A stretch of DNA of 36,310 nucleotides, from NCBI GenBank assembly GCA_038254525.1, contig JBBSGC010000006.1, forward strand, positions 1 through 36,310. The letters run 5' to 3'. Made by a program: the position numbers and the translations under genes. Of this stretch, positions 7,595 to 15,313 are shown in pieces. Source of the stretch: JBBSGC01 sp038254525 (lineage in GTDB: Bacteria; Actinomycetota; Actinomycetes; Propionibacteriales; Nocardioidaceae). The notes under the pieces were generated by a model. It searched no databases and was not told where the DNA came from. It saw only the letters and a list, made by a program, of their open reading frames with translations. Each line of letters opens with the position of its first letter. Within the stretch, counting starts at the first letter, position 1.

Positions 7595-9043
7595 GTGTCC
7601 TCCTCGTTGCCGACGGCTCGCCGGCCCAGCGCCGCCCAGCTGGCGGCGGTGCGGCGGCTGCCCGTCGAGGCGCCCGTGATCGACGAGCTGGGACGGTTGT
7701 TCGCCCATGCTGGACACGAGCTCGCGGTGGTCGGCGGACCCGTTCGGGACGTGTTGCTGGGCCGGTCGGGAAGCGACTGGGACTTCGCCACCTCGGCCCA
7801 CCCGGAGGCCACCGAGCAGCTGCTGACCGGCTGGGCAGACGCGGTCTGGAGCGTCGGTCGGGCCTTCGGCACCATCGGAGCCCGCAAGGGCGACTACCGC
7901 GTCGAGGTCACCACCTTCCGACGCGACACCTATGAGCCTGCCTCGCGGAAACCCGAGGTCGGCTACGGGAAGACGCTCGAGGGCGACCTGTCGCGCCGGG
8001 ACTTTACGGTCAACGCCATGGCCCTGCGCCTGTCCGACTCTGCCTTCGTCGACCCCTTCGGCGGCCTCGACGACCTGGCCGCCGGGGCGCTGCGGACGCC
8101 GGGCACGCCGGAACAGTCCTTCTCCGACGACCCGCTGCGGATGATGCGGGCAGCGCGGTTCGCCGCTCAGCTCGGCTTCGAGGCCGACCCCGACGTGGTG
8201 ACCGCGATGGCTGCGATGGCCGGCCGGATCGCGATCGTCTCCGCCGAGCGGGTGCGCGACGAGCTGGTCAAGCTGGTCGACTCGGCGGAGCCCCGCCGCG
8301 GGTTGGCGTTGCTTGTCGAGACCGGCCTGGCCGACCACGTGCTGCCGGAGCTGCCTGCCCTGCGGCTGGAACGAGACGAACATCACCGGCACAAGGACGT
8401 CTACGAGCACACGCTGACCGTGCTCGACCAGGCGGTCGCTCTGGAGGACCGGCTGCCGGCTGGCGGTCCGGACTTCGTGACCCGCTTCGCCGCTCTCATG
8501 CACGATGTCGGCAAGCCACGCACCCGGCGCTTCGCCGACAACGGGACGGTGACCTTCCATCACCACGACGTCGTCGGTGCCAAGCTCACTGCCAAGCGCA
8601 TGCGCGCGTTGCGTTTCCCCACAGACACCACTGACGCCGTGGCCGAGCTCGTCGGCCTGCACCTGCGCTTCCACGGGTACGGGTCGGGGGAGTGGACCGA
8701 CGCGGCGGTGCGGCGCTACGTACGAGACGCCGGCGGTCAGCTCGCCCGGTTGCACGTGCTCACCCGAGCCGACTCCACGACGCGCAACCGGCGCAAGGCA
8801 GAACGCCTCAAGCGCAGCTACGACGAACTCGAGGAGCGCATCGACCGGCTGGCCGAGCAGGAGGAGCTGGCCGCCATGCGCCCGGACCTGGACGGCAACG
8901 AGATCATGGAGCTGCTCGGCATCGGCCCCGGCCGAGAGGTCGGGGAGGCCTACCGGTTCCTGCTCGAGCTGCGCATCGAGCACGGGCCGCTCGGCAAGGA
9001 CCGCGCGCGCGAGGCGCTGAGACGCTGGTCCGACCGCACCTGA
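7595..9043 (+). CDS. pcnA: CCA tRNA nucleotidyltransferase / poly(A) polymerase family protein
   Basis: A 482-residue class II nucleotidyltransferase that adds or repairs the 3' CCA end of tRNAs in the cytosol. The N-terminal head domain shows GGPVRDVLLG followed by SDWDFAT, the conserved GG/RD loop and metal-binding DxD aspartates. The RRDFTVNAMAL motif and the FSDDPLRMMRAARFAAQLGF segment (nucleotide recognition) follow. A C-terminal HD-type domain carries HTLTVLDQ and the LMHDVGKP metal-binding pair, as in actinobacterial members. The GTG at 7595 is preferred because a -10-like box ends 8 bases upstream; an in-frame GTG at 7568 would add nine residues and overlap that promoter. Convergent with ino1: only 13 bases separate the two stop codons. 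Confidence 0.93.
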   Translation: MSSSLPTARRPSAAQLAAVRRLPVEAPVIDELGRLFAHAGHELAVVGGPVRDVLLGRSGSDWDFATSAHPEATEQLLTGWADAVWSVGRAFGTIGARKGDYRVEVTTFRRDTYEPASRKPEVGYGKTLEGDLSRRDFTVNAMALRLSDSAFVDPFGGLDDLAAGALRTPGTPEQSFSDDPLRMMRAARFAAQLGFEADPDVVTAMAAMAGRIAIVSAERVRDELVKLVDSAEPRRGLALLVETGLADHVLPELPALRLERDEHHRHKDVYEHTLTVLDQAVALEDRLPAGGPDFVTRFAALMHDVGKPRTRRFADNGTVTFHHHDVVGAKLTAKRMRALRFPTDTTDAVAELVGLHLRFHGYGSGEWTDAAVRRYVRDAGGQLARLHVLTRADSTTRNRRKAERLKRSYDELEERIDRLAEQEELAAMRPDLDGNEIMELLGIGPGREVGEAYRFLLELRIEHGPLGKDRAREALRRWSDRT

Positions 9044-9060
9044 GCGGCCCCGTGGCTCAG
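9040..9060. terminator. Small hairpin between the convergent ends of pcnA and ino1
   Basis: CTGAGC and GCTCAG form a 6-bp stem with a 9-base loop. The TGA stop of pcnA (9041-9043) lies in the left arm, and the TGA of ino1 (9059-9057 on the minus strand) in the right arm. There is no T-run on either side, so intrinsic termination is uncertain. Confidence 0.35.
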
Positions 9061-10136
9061 CGCTCGATCGTCCCGGCGATGAAGGCCTCGACCTGGGCCC
9101 GGCCCTCGTCGTCGGGACGCTGGATCGGCGGGGACTTCATCAGATAGGTGCACGCGGAGTGGATCGGCCCGCCGATCCCCCGGTCCTTGGCGATCTTGGC
9201 CGCGCGGATCGCGTCGATGATGATGCCCGCGGAGTTCGGTGAGTCCCATACCTCGAGCTTGTACTCCATGCTCAGCGGCACCTCACCGAAGGCGCGGCCC
9301 TCGAGCCGCACATAGGCCCACTTGCGGTCGTCGAGCCACTGCACGTAGTCCGACGGACCGATGTGCACGTTGCGGCTGCCGAGATCGTGTTCGATGTTCG
9401 AGGTCACCGCCTGCGTCTTGGAGATCTTCTTCGACTCCAGCCGCTCCCGCTCGAGCATGTTCTTGAAGTCCATGTTGCCGCCGACGTTGAGCTGGTACGT
9501 GCGGTCCAGAGCGACGCCTCGGTCCTCGAACAGCTTGGCGAGCACCCGGTGGGTGATGGTGGCACCCACCTGGCTCTTGATGTCGTCGCCGATGATCGGC
9601 ACTCCCGCGTCCTCGAACTTGCGTGCCCACTCCGGGTCGGAGGCGATGAAGACCGGCAGCGCGTTGACGAAGGCGACGCCGGCGTCGATCGCGCACTGCG
9701 CGTAGAACTTGTCTGCGTCCTCCGAGCCGACCGGCAGGTAGGACACGAGAACGTCGGCTCGAGTCTCCTTGAGCACCCGCACCACGTCGACGGGCTCTGC
9801 GTCTGACTCGTCGATGGTCAGGCGGTAGTACTTGCCGAGACCGTCAAAGGTGTGACCGCGCTGCACGGTGAGCCCGGTGGGCGGCACGTCGCAGATCTTG
9901 ATCGTGTTGTTCTCGCTGGCCTGGGTGGCCTCGGCGAGGTCGAAGCCCACCTTCTTGGCGTCCACATCGAAGGCAGCGACGAACTCGACATCACCGACGT
10001 GGTAGTCGCCGAACTCGACGTGCATCAGACCTGGCACTTTGCTGCCGGAAGGGACGTTCTTGTAGAACTCCACACCCTGGATCAGCGACGTGGCGCAGTT
10101 GCCCACGCCCACGATTGCTACCCGAACCGAACCCAT
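9057..10136 (-). CDS. ino1: Inositol-3-phosphate synthase (Ino1)
   Basis: A 359-residue enzyme converting glucose 6-phosphate to 1L-myo-inositol 3-phosphate with NAD as internal redox cofactor. In actinomycetes the product feeds phosphatidylinositol-based lipids and mycothiol. The Rossmann loop VAIVGVGNCATSL is at residues 6-18. The family core is intact: SYLPVGSEDADKFYA, FVNALPVFIASDPEWA, GDDIKSQVGAT, the active-site loop NVGGNMDFKNML, and LEVWDSPNSAGIIIDAIR. Length is typical of the short actinobacterial/archaeal form. The ATG at 10136 has GAGGAG 6 bases upstream. It lies 57 bases downstream of padR on the same strand, so the pair is probably an operon; the same padR-ino1 order occurs in M. 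tuberculosis (Rv0047c-Rv0046c) and Streptomyces. Confidence 0.96.
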   Translation of the reverse strand: MGSVRVAIVGVGNCATSLIQGVEFYKNVPSGSKVPGLMHVEFGDYHVGDVEFVAAFDVDAKKVGFDLAEATQASENNTIKICDVPPTGLTVQRGHTFDGLGKYYRLTIDESDAEPVDVVRVLKETRADVLVSYLPVGSEDADKFYAQCAIDAGVAFVNALPVFIASDPEWARKFEDAGVPIIGDDIKSQVGATITHRVLAKLFEDRGVALDRTYQLNVGGNMDFKNMLERERLESKKISKTQAVTSNIEHDLGSRNVHIGPSDYVQWLDDRKWAYVRLEGRAFGEVPLSMEYKLEVWDSPNSAGIIIDAIRAAKIAKDRGIGGPIHSACTYLMKSPPIQRPDDEGRAQVEAFIAGTIER

Positions 10137-10193
10137 GGGGCTCTCCTCACTTCTTCCATCAGTTGGTGGCTACTGCTGTCCAGCCGGCCAAGA

Positions 10194-10877
10194 TCAGCCA
10201 TCGGGAGACGGTGGTTCCTGCCGAGTGTCCGGCCCGAGCGATTGCTGCTGCGGCGCCGGCGGCGGCTGCCTGGGCGGTGGTCTCTGCGCGGGAGGTGGTC
10301 CACCGGCCCGCTCCACGTCGATGAGCTCCGAGAGCCACCGGACCTCGCGCTCGACGGACTCCCGCCCATGGCGTTGCAGCTCGAGCGTGTACGAGTCGAC
10401 GCGTTCGCGGGTGCGGGCCGCCGCCTGCCGGACCGCCTCCAACCGCTCCTCGAGGCGACTGCGCCGACCCTCCAGGATGCGCATCCGGGTCTGCGCGTCG
10501 GTGCGGGAGAAGAAGGCGAAGTGCACACCGAAGCTGTCATCGTCCCAGGCCGACGGGCCGGCGTCGGCCATCAGGTCGGCGAAGTGGTCCTTGCCGTCGG
10601 CGGTCAGCCGGTAGACGATCCGGGCTCGGCGACCGGTGCGGACCTCGACGCCCGCAACGGTAGCCTCCCCAGCGTCGTCCTGTGCGATGAGCCCGTCACG
10701 GAGCAGCGCCTTGAGGCATGGGTAGAGGGTGCCGTACGACAGCAGCCAGCCCCACCCGAACATCGCGTTCACGCGCTTGCGCAGCTCGTAGCCGTGCAGC
10801 GGCGACTCCTGCAACAGTCCGAGGACCGCGAGCTCGAGCGCCGCGCCTCGTTTGCCCACCGTTCTCCCTCGGTTCAT
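10194..10877 (-). CDS. PadR family transcriptional regulator
   Basis: A 227-residue DNA-binding protein. The N-terminal winged helix (about 10-90) is typical PadR: LAVLGLLQESPLHGYELRKRV, then LSYGTLYPCLKALLRDGLI and the wing ending RIVYRLTADGKDHF. A long charged helical region (about 125-190: RRSRLEERLEAVRQAAARTRE) should form the dimerising coiled coil, and a Pro/Gln-rich tail (about 195-227) looks disordered. The ATG at 10877 has GAGGTGCG just before it. A perfect palindrome (10904-10920) about 26 bases upstream is the likely operator, implying autoregulation of padR-ino1 and perhaps control of the divergent PBP gene. The effector is unknown. Confidence 0.9.
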   Translation of the reverse strand: MNRGRTVGKRGAALELAVLGLLQESPLHGYELRKRVNAMFGWGWLLSYGTLYPCLKALLRDGLIAQDDAGEATVAGVEVRTGRRARIVYRLTADGKDHFADLMADAGPSAWDDDSFGVHFAFFSRTDAQTRMRILEGRRSRLEERLEAVRQAAARTRERVDSYTLELQRHGRESVEREVRWLSELIDVERAGGPPPAQRPPPRQPPPAPQQQSLGPDTRQEPPSPDG

Positions 10878-10903
10878 CGCACCTCAACCAGGCACGTCAT
10901 CTG

Positions 10904-10920
10904 TGTATCGTAGCGATACA
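10904..10920. promoter_or_regulatory. PadR-type palindromic operator
   Basis: TGTATCG-TAG-CGATACA: perfect 7-bp arms around a 3-base centre, between padR (start 10877, minus) and the PBP gene (start 11008, plus). PadR regulators bind short palindromes with ATGT/ACAT-like ends. A -10-like TACGAT for padR (minus strand, 10912-10907) lies inside it, so binding would block padR transcription. Operator function is inferred. Confidence 0.6.
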
Positions 10921-11007
10921 TCGCGCCAGTGCTAACCAAGGAGTCGGGCACGTCGTCCGCCCGCCGGCTGGCGAGCAGCAGTGCGGCGTACAGAGAGAAA
11001 GCCCAAC

Positions 11008-13407
11008 GTGACCGACCGTAATGACAAGGCGCCTCGGCAGCGCCTCGGGGCCGCCGCGGCGGTCGCCGCCAAGCGACCGGCGAAGCGGCCACGCTCGAGG
11101 TTGCACAGATTCCTCAAGTGGACCGCAGTCGCCACCGCGCTCGCCGTCGTGGCCGCGGTAGCGGCATTCTTCATCGCCTACACCGCGATCGACATCCCCG
11201 ACCCCAACAAGCAGTTCCAGACGCAGACGTCCAACGTCTACTACTCCGACGGCATGCACCTGGTCGGCACCTTCCAGGTCCAGAACCGCACGGCGGTGGC
11301 CCTCGACGAGGTGCCCCGGTACGTGCAGGACGCGGTCATCGCGGCGGAGGACCGCAGCTTCTACACCAACAGCGGCCTGGACCTGAAGGGCATCATCAGC
11401 GCGGCCTGGGACAACCTGCACAGCGACTCGACCCGCGGCGCGTCCACCATCACCCAGCAGTACGTCAAGGTTCTCTACCTGACCGAGGAGCGGACCTGGT
11501 CGCGCAAGATCAGGGAGGCCTTCCTGGCGTTGAAGATCCAGCGTCAGGTTTCCAAACAGGAGATCCTGCAGGGCTACCTCAACACGATCTACTTCGGGCG
11601 CGGCGCCTACGGCATCCAGGCCGCCGCGCAGGCCTTCTTCCAAGAGGACGTCGGAGATCTCACGGTGCCACAGGGCGCGGTGCTCGCCGCGGTGCTCAAC
11701 TCGCCGGGCACCCTCGATCCGGCGAACGGCAAGGACGCGCGTCAGGCGCTGCTCGAGCGCTATCGCTACGTCCTCGATGGCATGGTCACGATGGGCAAGC
11801 TCGGCCCGGCCAGGGCAGCAACGCTCGAACGGCGGTTGCCTCGGTTCCCCACGGTGCAGCAGACCAACCGGCTCGGTGGCCCCCAGGGCTTCTTGATGAA
11901 CCTGGTCGAGATGCAGCTCAAGGAGGAAAACTTCCCCGAGTCCCAGATCTACGGCGGCGGGCTGTCGATAGTGACCACCTTCGACTACTCCGACCAACGG
12001 GCGGCGGAGCGGGCGGTCAAAGCCCAACGCCCCCACGGGCTGAAGCGGCTGCACATCGCCCTGGCGTCGGTAGAGCCGGGCACCGGTGCCGTCCGGGCGC
12101 TCTACGGAGGCCCGGACTATGTGCAGAACTCGTTCAACTGGGCGACCGCCGGCGGGCAGCCCGGATCCTCGTTCAAGCCGTTCGCGCTCGCCGCCGGCCT
12201 CGAGGACGGGTTCAGCCTGGCAAGCACCGTGGACGGAACGTCTCCCTACTACCTCGACGGCGTTGACCAGCCCATCGAGAACCAGGGGGACTCTGGGGGA
12301 CAGTCGTTCGGCTCGGTGTCCTTGCTGTACGCGACCGAGGAGTCGATCAACACCGCCTACGTCGACCTGACCATGAACATGCACAACGGGCCGGACAAGA
12401 TCCTCAAGGCAGCGACCGACGCCGGAATACCGGCCTCGATCACCAAGAAGATCCCGGCCGTGCCGGTCGTTGCGCTCGGGTTCGAACGGGTCCCGACCAT
12501 CGACATGGCCGACGCGTACGCGACGTTCGCCGCCAAGGGGATGCACGCCGACTGGTACACGGTGCAGAAGGTCACCGGGTCCGACGGGGAGCTGCTCTTG
12601 GACCACAGCACCGCGACGGTGCAGGCCTTCTCGGCAGGTGTCGCCGCCGACGTGTCCTACGCCTTGCAGGGCGTGATCAACAGTGGCACCGGACAGAACG
12701 CCGCCCTCTCGTGCCCGGCGGCGGGGAAGACGGGCACCGCCACCGCGAAGCAGCTCAACCCGGCCACCGGTAGGGTCGAGACCCACGTGTCCTCGTCGTG
12801 GTTCGTCGGCTTCACCCCTGGCCTGGCCACCGCGGTGATGTACGTGCGCGGTGACGGCAACAACCCGCTCGACGGCTACCTGTCGACGTTCTACGGCGGC
12901 GAGTACCCCGCGCGGACCTGGCAGGCGTACATGAGCGAGGCGCTGAGAGGTCAGCCGTGCGTGCCGTTCCCGCCGCCGGCGCACCTCAACGCCGCCGCCG
13001 CCCCAACCGCCCCTTCGACAACATCTCCCTCGACCCGGACCACGACGACGCCGACCACCACGCCTCCGAGGACCAAGCCGACCGACACGCAGCCCACCAC
13101 CAAGCCGACCGGCTCGCCGACCTCGACGCCGACGACCACGCCGACGACCACGCCGACGACCACGCCGACGACCACACCCACCACTTCGCCGACGACCACG
13201 CCGACGACCACGCCGACGACCACGCCGACGACCACGCCGACGACCACGCCGACGACCACGCCGACGACCACGCCGACGACCACACCCACCACTTCGCCGA
13301 CGACCACGCCGACGACCACGCCGACGACCTCCCCGACCACTTCGCCGACGACGTCCCCGACGTCCCCGACGACCACGCCCACGACCACGCCGACGGCGTC
13401 GCCGTGA
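11008..13407 (+). CDS. ponA: Bifunctional class A penicillin-binding protein (glycosyltransferase 51 / transpeptidase)
   Basis: A 799-residue type II membrane protein that polymerises lipid II and cross-links peptides outside the cell. A basic N-terminus precedes a signal-anchor helix (about 37-57). The GT51 domain has the catalytic AAEDRSFY (Glu114), the STITQQYVK motif and GYLNTIYFGRGAYGIQAAA. The transpeptidase domain has all three motifs: S387-S-F-K390, S446-I-N448 and K574-T-G576. After about residue 665 comes a Thr/Pro tail of some 130 residues built of TPTT repeats. The GTG at 11008 is preferred (GAGAGAAAG upstream); an in-frame GTG at 10981 lacks a site. The position beside padR-ino1 matches ponA1 (Rv0050) of M. 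tuberculosis. The upstream palindrome may regulate it. Confidence 0.95.
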   Translation: MTDRNDKAPRQRLGAAAAVAAKRPAKRPRSRLHRFLKWTAVATALAVVAAVAAFFIAYTAIDIPDPNKQFQTQTSNVYYSDGMHLVGTFQVQNRTAVALDEVPRYVQDAVIAAEDRSFYTNSGLDLKGIISAAWDNLHSDSTRGASTITQQYVKVLYLTEERTWSRKIREAFLALKIQRQVSKQEILQGYLNTIYFGRGAYGIQAAAQAFFQEDVGDLTVPQGAVLAAVLNSPGTLDPANGKDARQALLERYRYVLDGMVTMGKLGPARAATLERRLPRFPTVQQTNRLGGPQGFLMNLVEMQLKEENFPESQIYGGGLSIVTTFDYSDQRAAERAVKAQRPHGLKRLHIALASVEPGTGAVRALYGGPDYVQNSFNWATAGGQPGSSFKPFALAAGLEDGFSLASTVDGTSPYYLDGVDQPIENQGDSGGQSFGSVSLLYATEESINTAYVDLTMNMHNGPDKILKAATDAGIPASITKKIPAVPVVALGFERVPTIDMADAYATFAAKGMHADWYTVQKVTGSDGELLLDHSTATVQAFSAGVAADVSYALQGVINSGTGQNAALSCPAAGKTGTATAKQLNPATGRVETHVSSSWFVGFTPGLATAVMYVRGDGNNPLDGYLSTFYGGEYPARTWQAYMSEALRGQPCVPFPPPAHLNAAAAPTAPSTTSPSTRTTTTPTTTPPRTKPTDTQPTTKPTGSPTSTPTTTPTTTPTTTPTTTPTTSPTTTPTTTPTTTPTTTPTTTPTTTPTTTPTTTPTTSPTTTPTTTPTTSPTTSPTTSPTSPTTTPTTTPTASP
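13129..13395 (+). repeat. 12-bp tandem repeat encoding the Thr-Pro tail of the PBP
   Basis: The unit ACGCCGACGACC (Thr-Pro-Thr-Thr) is repeated about twenty times, with occasional TTCG/TCC variants giving Ser. A variant block ACCACACCCACCACTTCGCC occurs at 13171 and again at 13279, exactly 108 bp (nine units) apart, which suggests duplication of a multi-unit block. Length variation between strains is likely by slippage or recombination. Confidence 0.9.
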
Positions 13408-13431
13408 GCGGACGCGCGTTGGCCGCCCCCG

Positions 13432-13818
13432 CTACGGAGCCGACCCGGTCCCGATGGGCGGCGCCCAGCCAGGACGGTTGACCAGGCAGAACGGATGACC
13501 GGCCGGGTCGGCGAAGACGTCCGCACCGCCAGCCAGCGGCGTCGCGCCGAGCTCCAGGACGCGAGCCACCGCGGCGGCCTTGTCGTCGACCATGACGTCG
13601 AGGTGGAACTGCTGAGGCGCCGCCGGGTCGGGCCAGCGGGGCGGCTGGTGGTCAGGCGCCCGCTGGAAGGCGATGCCCGAGGACTGCTGGTCCCTGGCGA
13701 GCACCACCCAGTCGGGGTCGTCGTGGACCACGGGTAAGCTGAGGAGCTCGGAGTAGAAGGCAGCCAGGGCCGCCGGGTCGGGACAGTCGATGGCCACGTG
13801 GTGGAGCCGTCCGATCAT
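13432..13818 (-). CDS. VOC (glyoxalase/bleomycin-resistance fold) family protein
   Basis: A 128-residue single-module vicinal-oxygen-chelate protein. The paired beta-alpha-beta-beta-beta halves are recognisable: GRLHHVAIDCPDPAALAAFY at the start (metal-ligand-type His) and FHLDVMVDDKAAAVARVLELGA in the middle, ending VFADPAGHPFCLV with the usual DPxGHPFCL terminal strand. Such proteins use a divalent metal or act as ligand-binding traps; substrate cannot be told. The C-terminal tail (PGWAPPIGTGSAP) is short. It is transcribed against the PBP gene and divergently from the GT87 gene, with 37 bases between the two starts. No operon partner, so its role is open. Confidence 0.85.
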   Translation of the reverse strand: MIGRLHHVAIDCPDPAALAAFYSELLSLPVVHDDPDWVVLARDQQSSGIAFQRAPDHQPPRWPDPAAPQQFHLDVMVDDKAAAVARVLELGATPLAGGADVFADPAGHPFCLVNRPGWAPPIGTGSAP

Positions 13819-13843
13819 GGCCTCGATGGTGCCAGACGCCGAC

Positions 13844-13849
13844 TAGCCT
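13844..13849 (+). promoter_or_regulatory. -10-like box for leaderless GT87 gene
   Basis: TAGCCT ends 6 bases before the GTG at 13856; no Shine-Dalgarno sequence is present. The same hexamer at similar spacing precedes femX. Confidence 0.4.
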
Positions 13850-13855
13850 GCTCAG

Positions 13856-15271
13856 GTGGCGCATCGCGAGACCGCACCGGTCGAGGCCGTCGCCCGCCCC
13901 TCCAGCACCGACCCGATCGTGGCCGACGCCGGCACCGCCATCGGTGGACCACCGGGTCGCCACGCCCGTACGCCCGGGCGGCGGAGCGCGTTGGCCATGG
14001 CGCTGCTGGCGATGACGCTTGCGATGGCAGCCGGTGTGGCGCAGAAGAACCAGTGCGCGCAGGGCTCGTGGTGGGCTGGTGACCGGCAGTTCGCGAACCT
14101 CTGCTACAGCGACCTGCCACACGAGTACGTGCGGTTGGGGCTCGACGAACGGACACCGCCGCTGTCCGAGGGCGGCGGTCGCCACCCCGACCCCGCGGTG
14201 ACACCGCCTACCGCCGTCGTCTCGTACCTGACCGCGCTCGTCTCCCAGCAGCTGTTCGGGCGGCCCGACGTCGTCACTCGTGACGACCGCCCCGTCGACG
14301 AGCTGACCACCGACCCGGCCGTCGAGCGCGAGGCTGTGGCGTTCACAGCCGTAGCGGCGGTGCTGCTGACCCTGGCGGCGCTGGCCGCCACGGCCCTCCT
14401 GACGATGGCCACCGGGTCGCGTCCCTGGGACGTGCTGGGCCTCGCGGCCGCACCCGTCGTCGTCTTGTCGGGACTGATCGGCTGGGACCTACTGAGCGTG
14501 CTGTGCGTGTGCGCCGCGCTGGCGGCCTGGTCGCGGCGCCGCGACCTTGTCGCCGGGTTCGCTGTGGGCCTGGGCGCCGCCTTCGCGCTGTACCCGGCAC
14601 TGCTCCTGGTGGCCTTCGGCGTGGTCGCGGTGCGAACCCGGTCCGGTGAGCGGTTCGCGCGTGCGCTGGCCGGCGCCTGCGTCGTGGTCGTGCCGGTCAA
14701 TCTCGTGGCCTACCTGCTGCAGTCCCAGGGTTGGGCCAGCTACTGGTCGGCGTGGAGCAACGCGCCGCCAGGACTGGGCTCGTACTGGCAGCTCGCGACG
14801 GTGGTCGGCTTCCAGGCGGACGCGACGCTGGCTGATCAGCTGCAGGTGCTCGGCTGCGTCATCGTCGTCGTTGTCCTCACCTGGCTGGGCCTGGTCGCCC
14901 GGCGCCGTCCCCGCGTCCCGCAGCTCGCGTTCCTCGCGGTCGCCGGCGTCATGCTGGTGAGCAAGAGCCTGCCGGTGCAGGCCGGGCTGTGGCTGCTGCC
15001 GCTCGCGGCACTGGCCCGACCGCGCTGGCGTGACCTGCTCATCTGGCAGGCCTGCGAGGCCTACTACTTCTGTGCGACCTGGTGGTACCTGGGCGGTTTC
15101 ACCGCTGGCGGGGGGGTCTTCGACGGTGTCTACACAAGCGGGGTGGCCGTGCGGCTGGCCGGCATCGGCTGGCTGGCCGCCATGGTGGTGCGGGACATCG
15201 TCACCCCGTGGCTGGACCCGGTACGCGCCGATGCCGTCACCGACGACCCCGCCAGTGGCGTGCTCATCTAG
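13856..15271 (+). CDS. GT87/DUF2029-like polytopic membrane protein
   Basis: A 471-residue integral membrane protein with about nine or ten hydrophobic segments. The first, near residues 43-60, is followed by a large extracytoplasmic loop (about 62-150) containing QCAQGSWWAGDRQF and two Cys. Its place directly after the ponA-type PBP matches Rv0051 of M. tuberculosis and its relatives. These resemble polyprenyl-phosphate-dependent mannosyltransferases of family GT87 (GT-C fold), which glycosylate lipids or glycans outside the membrane. I see a WDLLSVL segment in an early helix but no firmly diagnostic acidic catalytic motif, so enzymatic activity is inferred from family and context. The GTG start at 13856 is probably leaderless. 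A GC-rich hairpin follows the stop. Confidence 0.75.
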   Translation: MAHRETAPVEAVARPSSTDPIVADAGTAIGGPPGRHARTPGRRSALAMALLAMTLAMAAGVAQKNQCAQGSWWAGDRQFANLCYSDLPHEYVRLGLDERTPPLSEGGGRHPDPAVTPPTAVVSYLTALVSQQLFGRPDVVTRDDRPVDELTTDPAVEREAVAFTAVAAVLLTLAALAATALLTMATGSRPWDVLGLAAAPVVVLSGLIGWDLLSVLCVCAALAAWSRRRDLVAGFAVGLGAAFALYPALLLVAFGVVAVRTRSGERFARALAGACVVVVPVNLVAYLLQSQGWASYWSAWSNAPPGLGSYWQLATVVGFQADATLADQLQVLGCVIVVVVLTWLGLVARRRPRVPQLAFLAVAGVMLVSKSLPVQAGLWLLPLAALARPRWRDLLIWQACEAYYFCATWWYLGGFTAGGGVFDGVYTSGVAVRLAGIGWLAAMVVRDIVTPWLDPVRADAVTDDPASGVLI

Positions 15272-15274
15272 GTA

Positions 15275-15291
15275 GCGCCGCGCAGCGGCGC
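15275..15291. terminator. GC hairpin after the GT87 gene
   Basis: GCGCCGC-GCA-GCGGCGC: a 7-bp perfect stem with a 3-base loop, starting 4 bases after the TAG stop and lying between convergent genes. There is no T-run, so it is probably a stability or Rho-assisted element rather than a classical terminator. Confidence 0.45.
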
Positions 15292-15313
15292 AGCCCTTCG
15301 GCGAGGTGGCGCC

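Noticed and set aside
13129..13395. CRISPR-like array
   Set aside because: Units are 12 bp, contiguous and coding, with no spacers or cas genes.
12957..13526. DHADDHADD (plus) and VVVGVVVG (minus) repeat open frames in the PBP tail
   Set aside because: They are other-frame readings of the 12-bp Thr-Pro repeat; the in-frame PBP explains the DNA.
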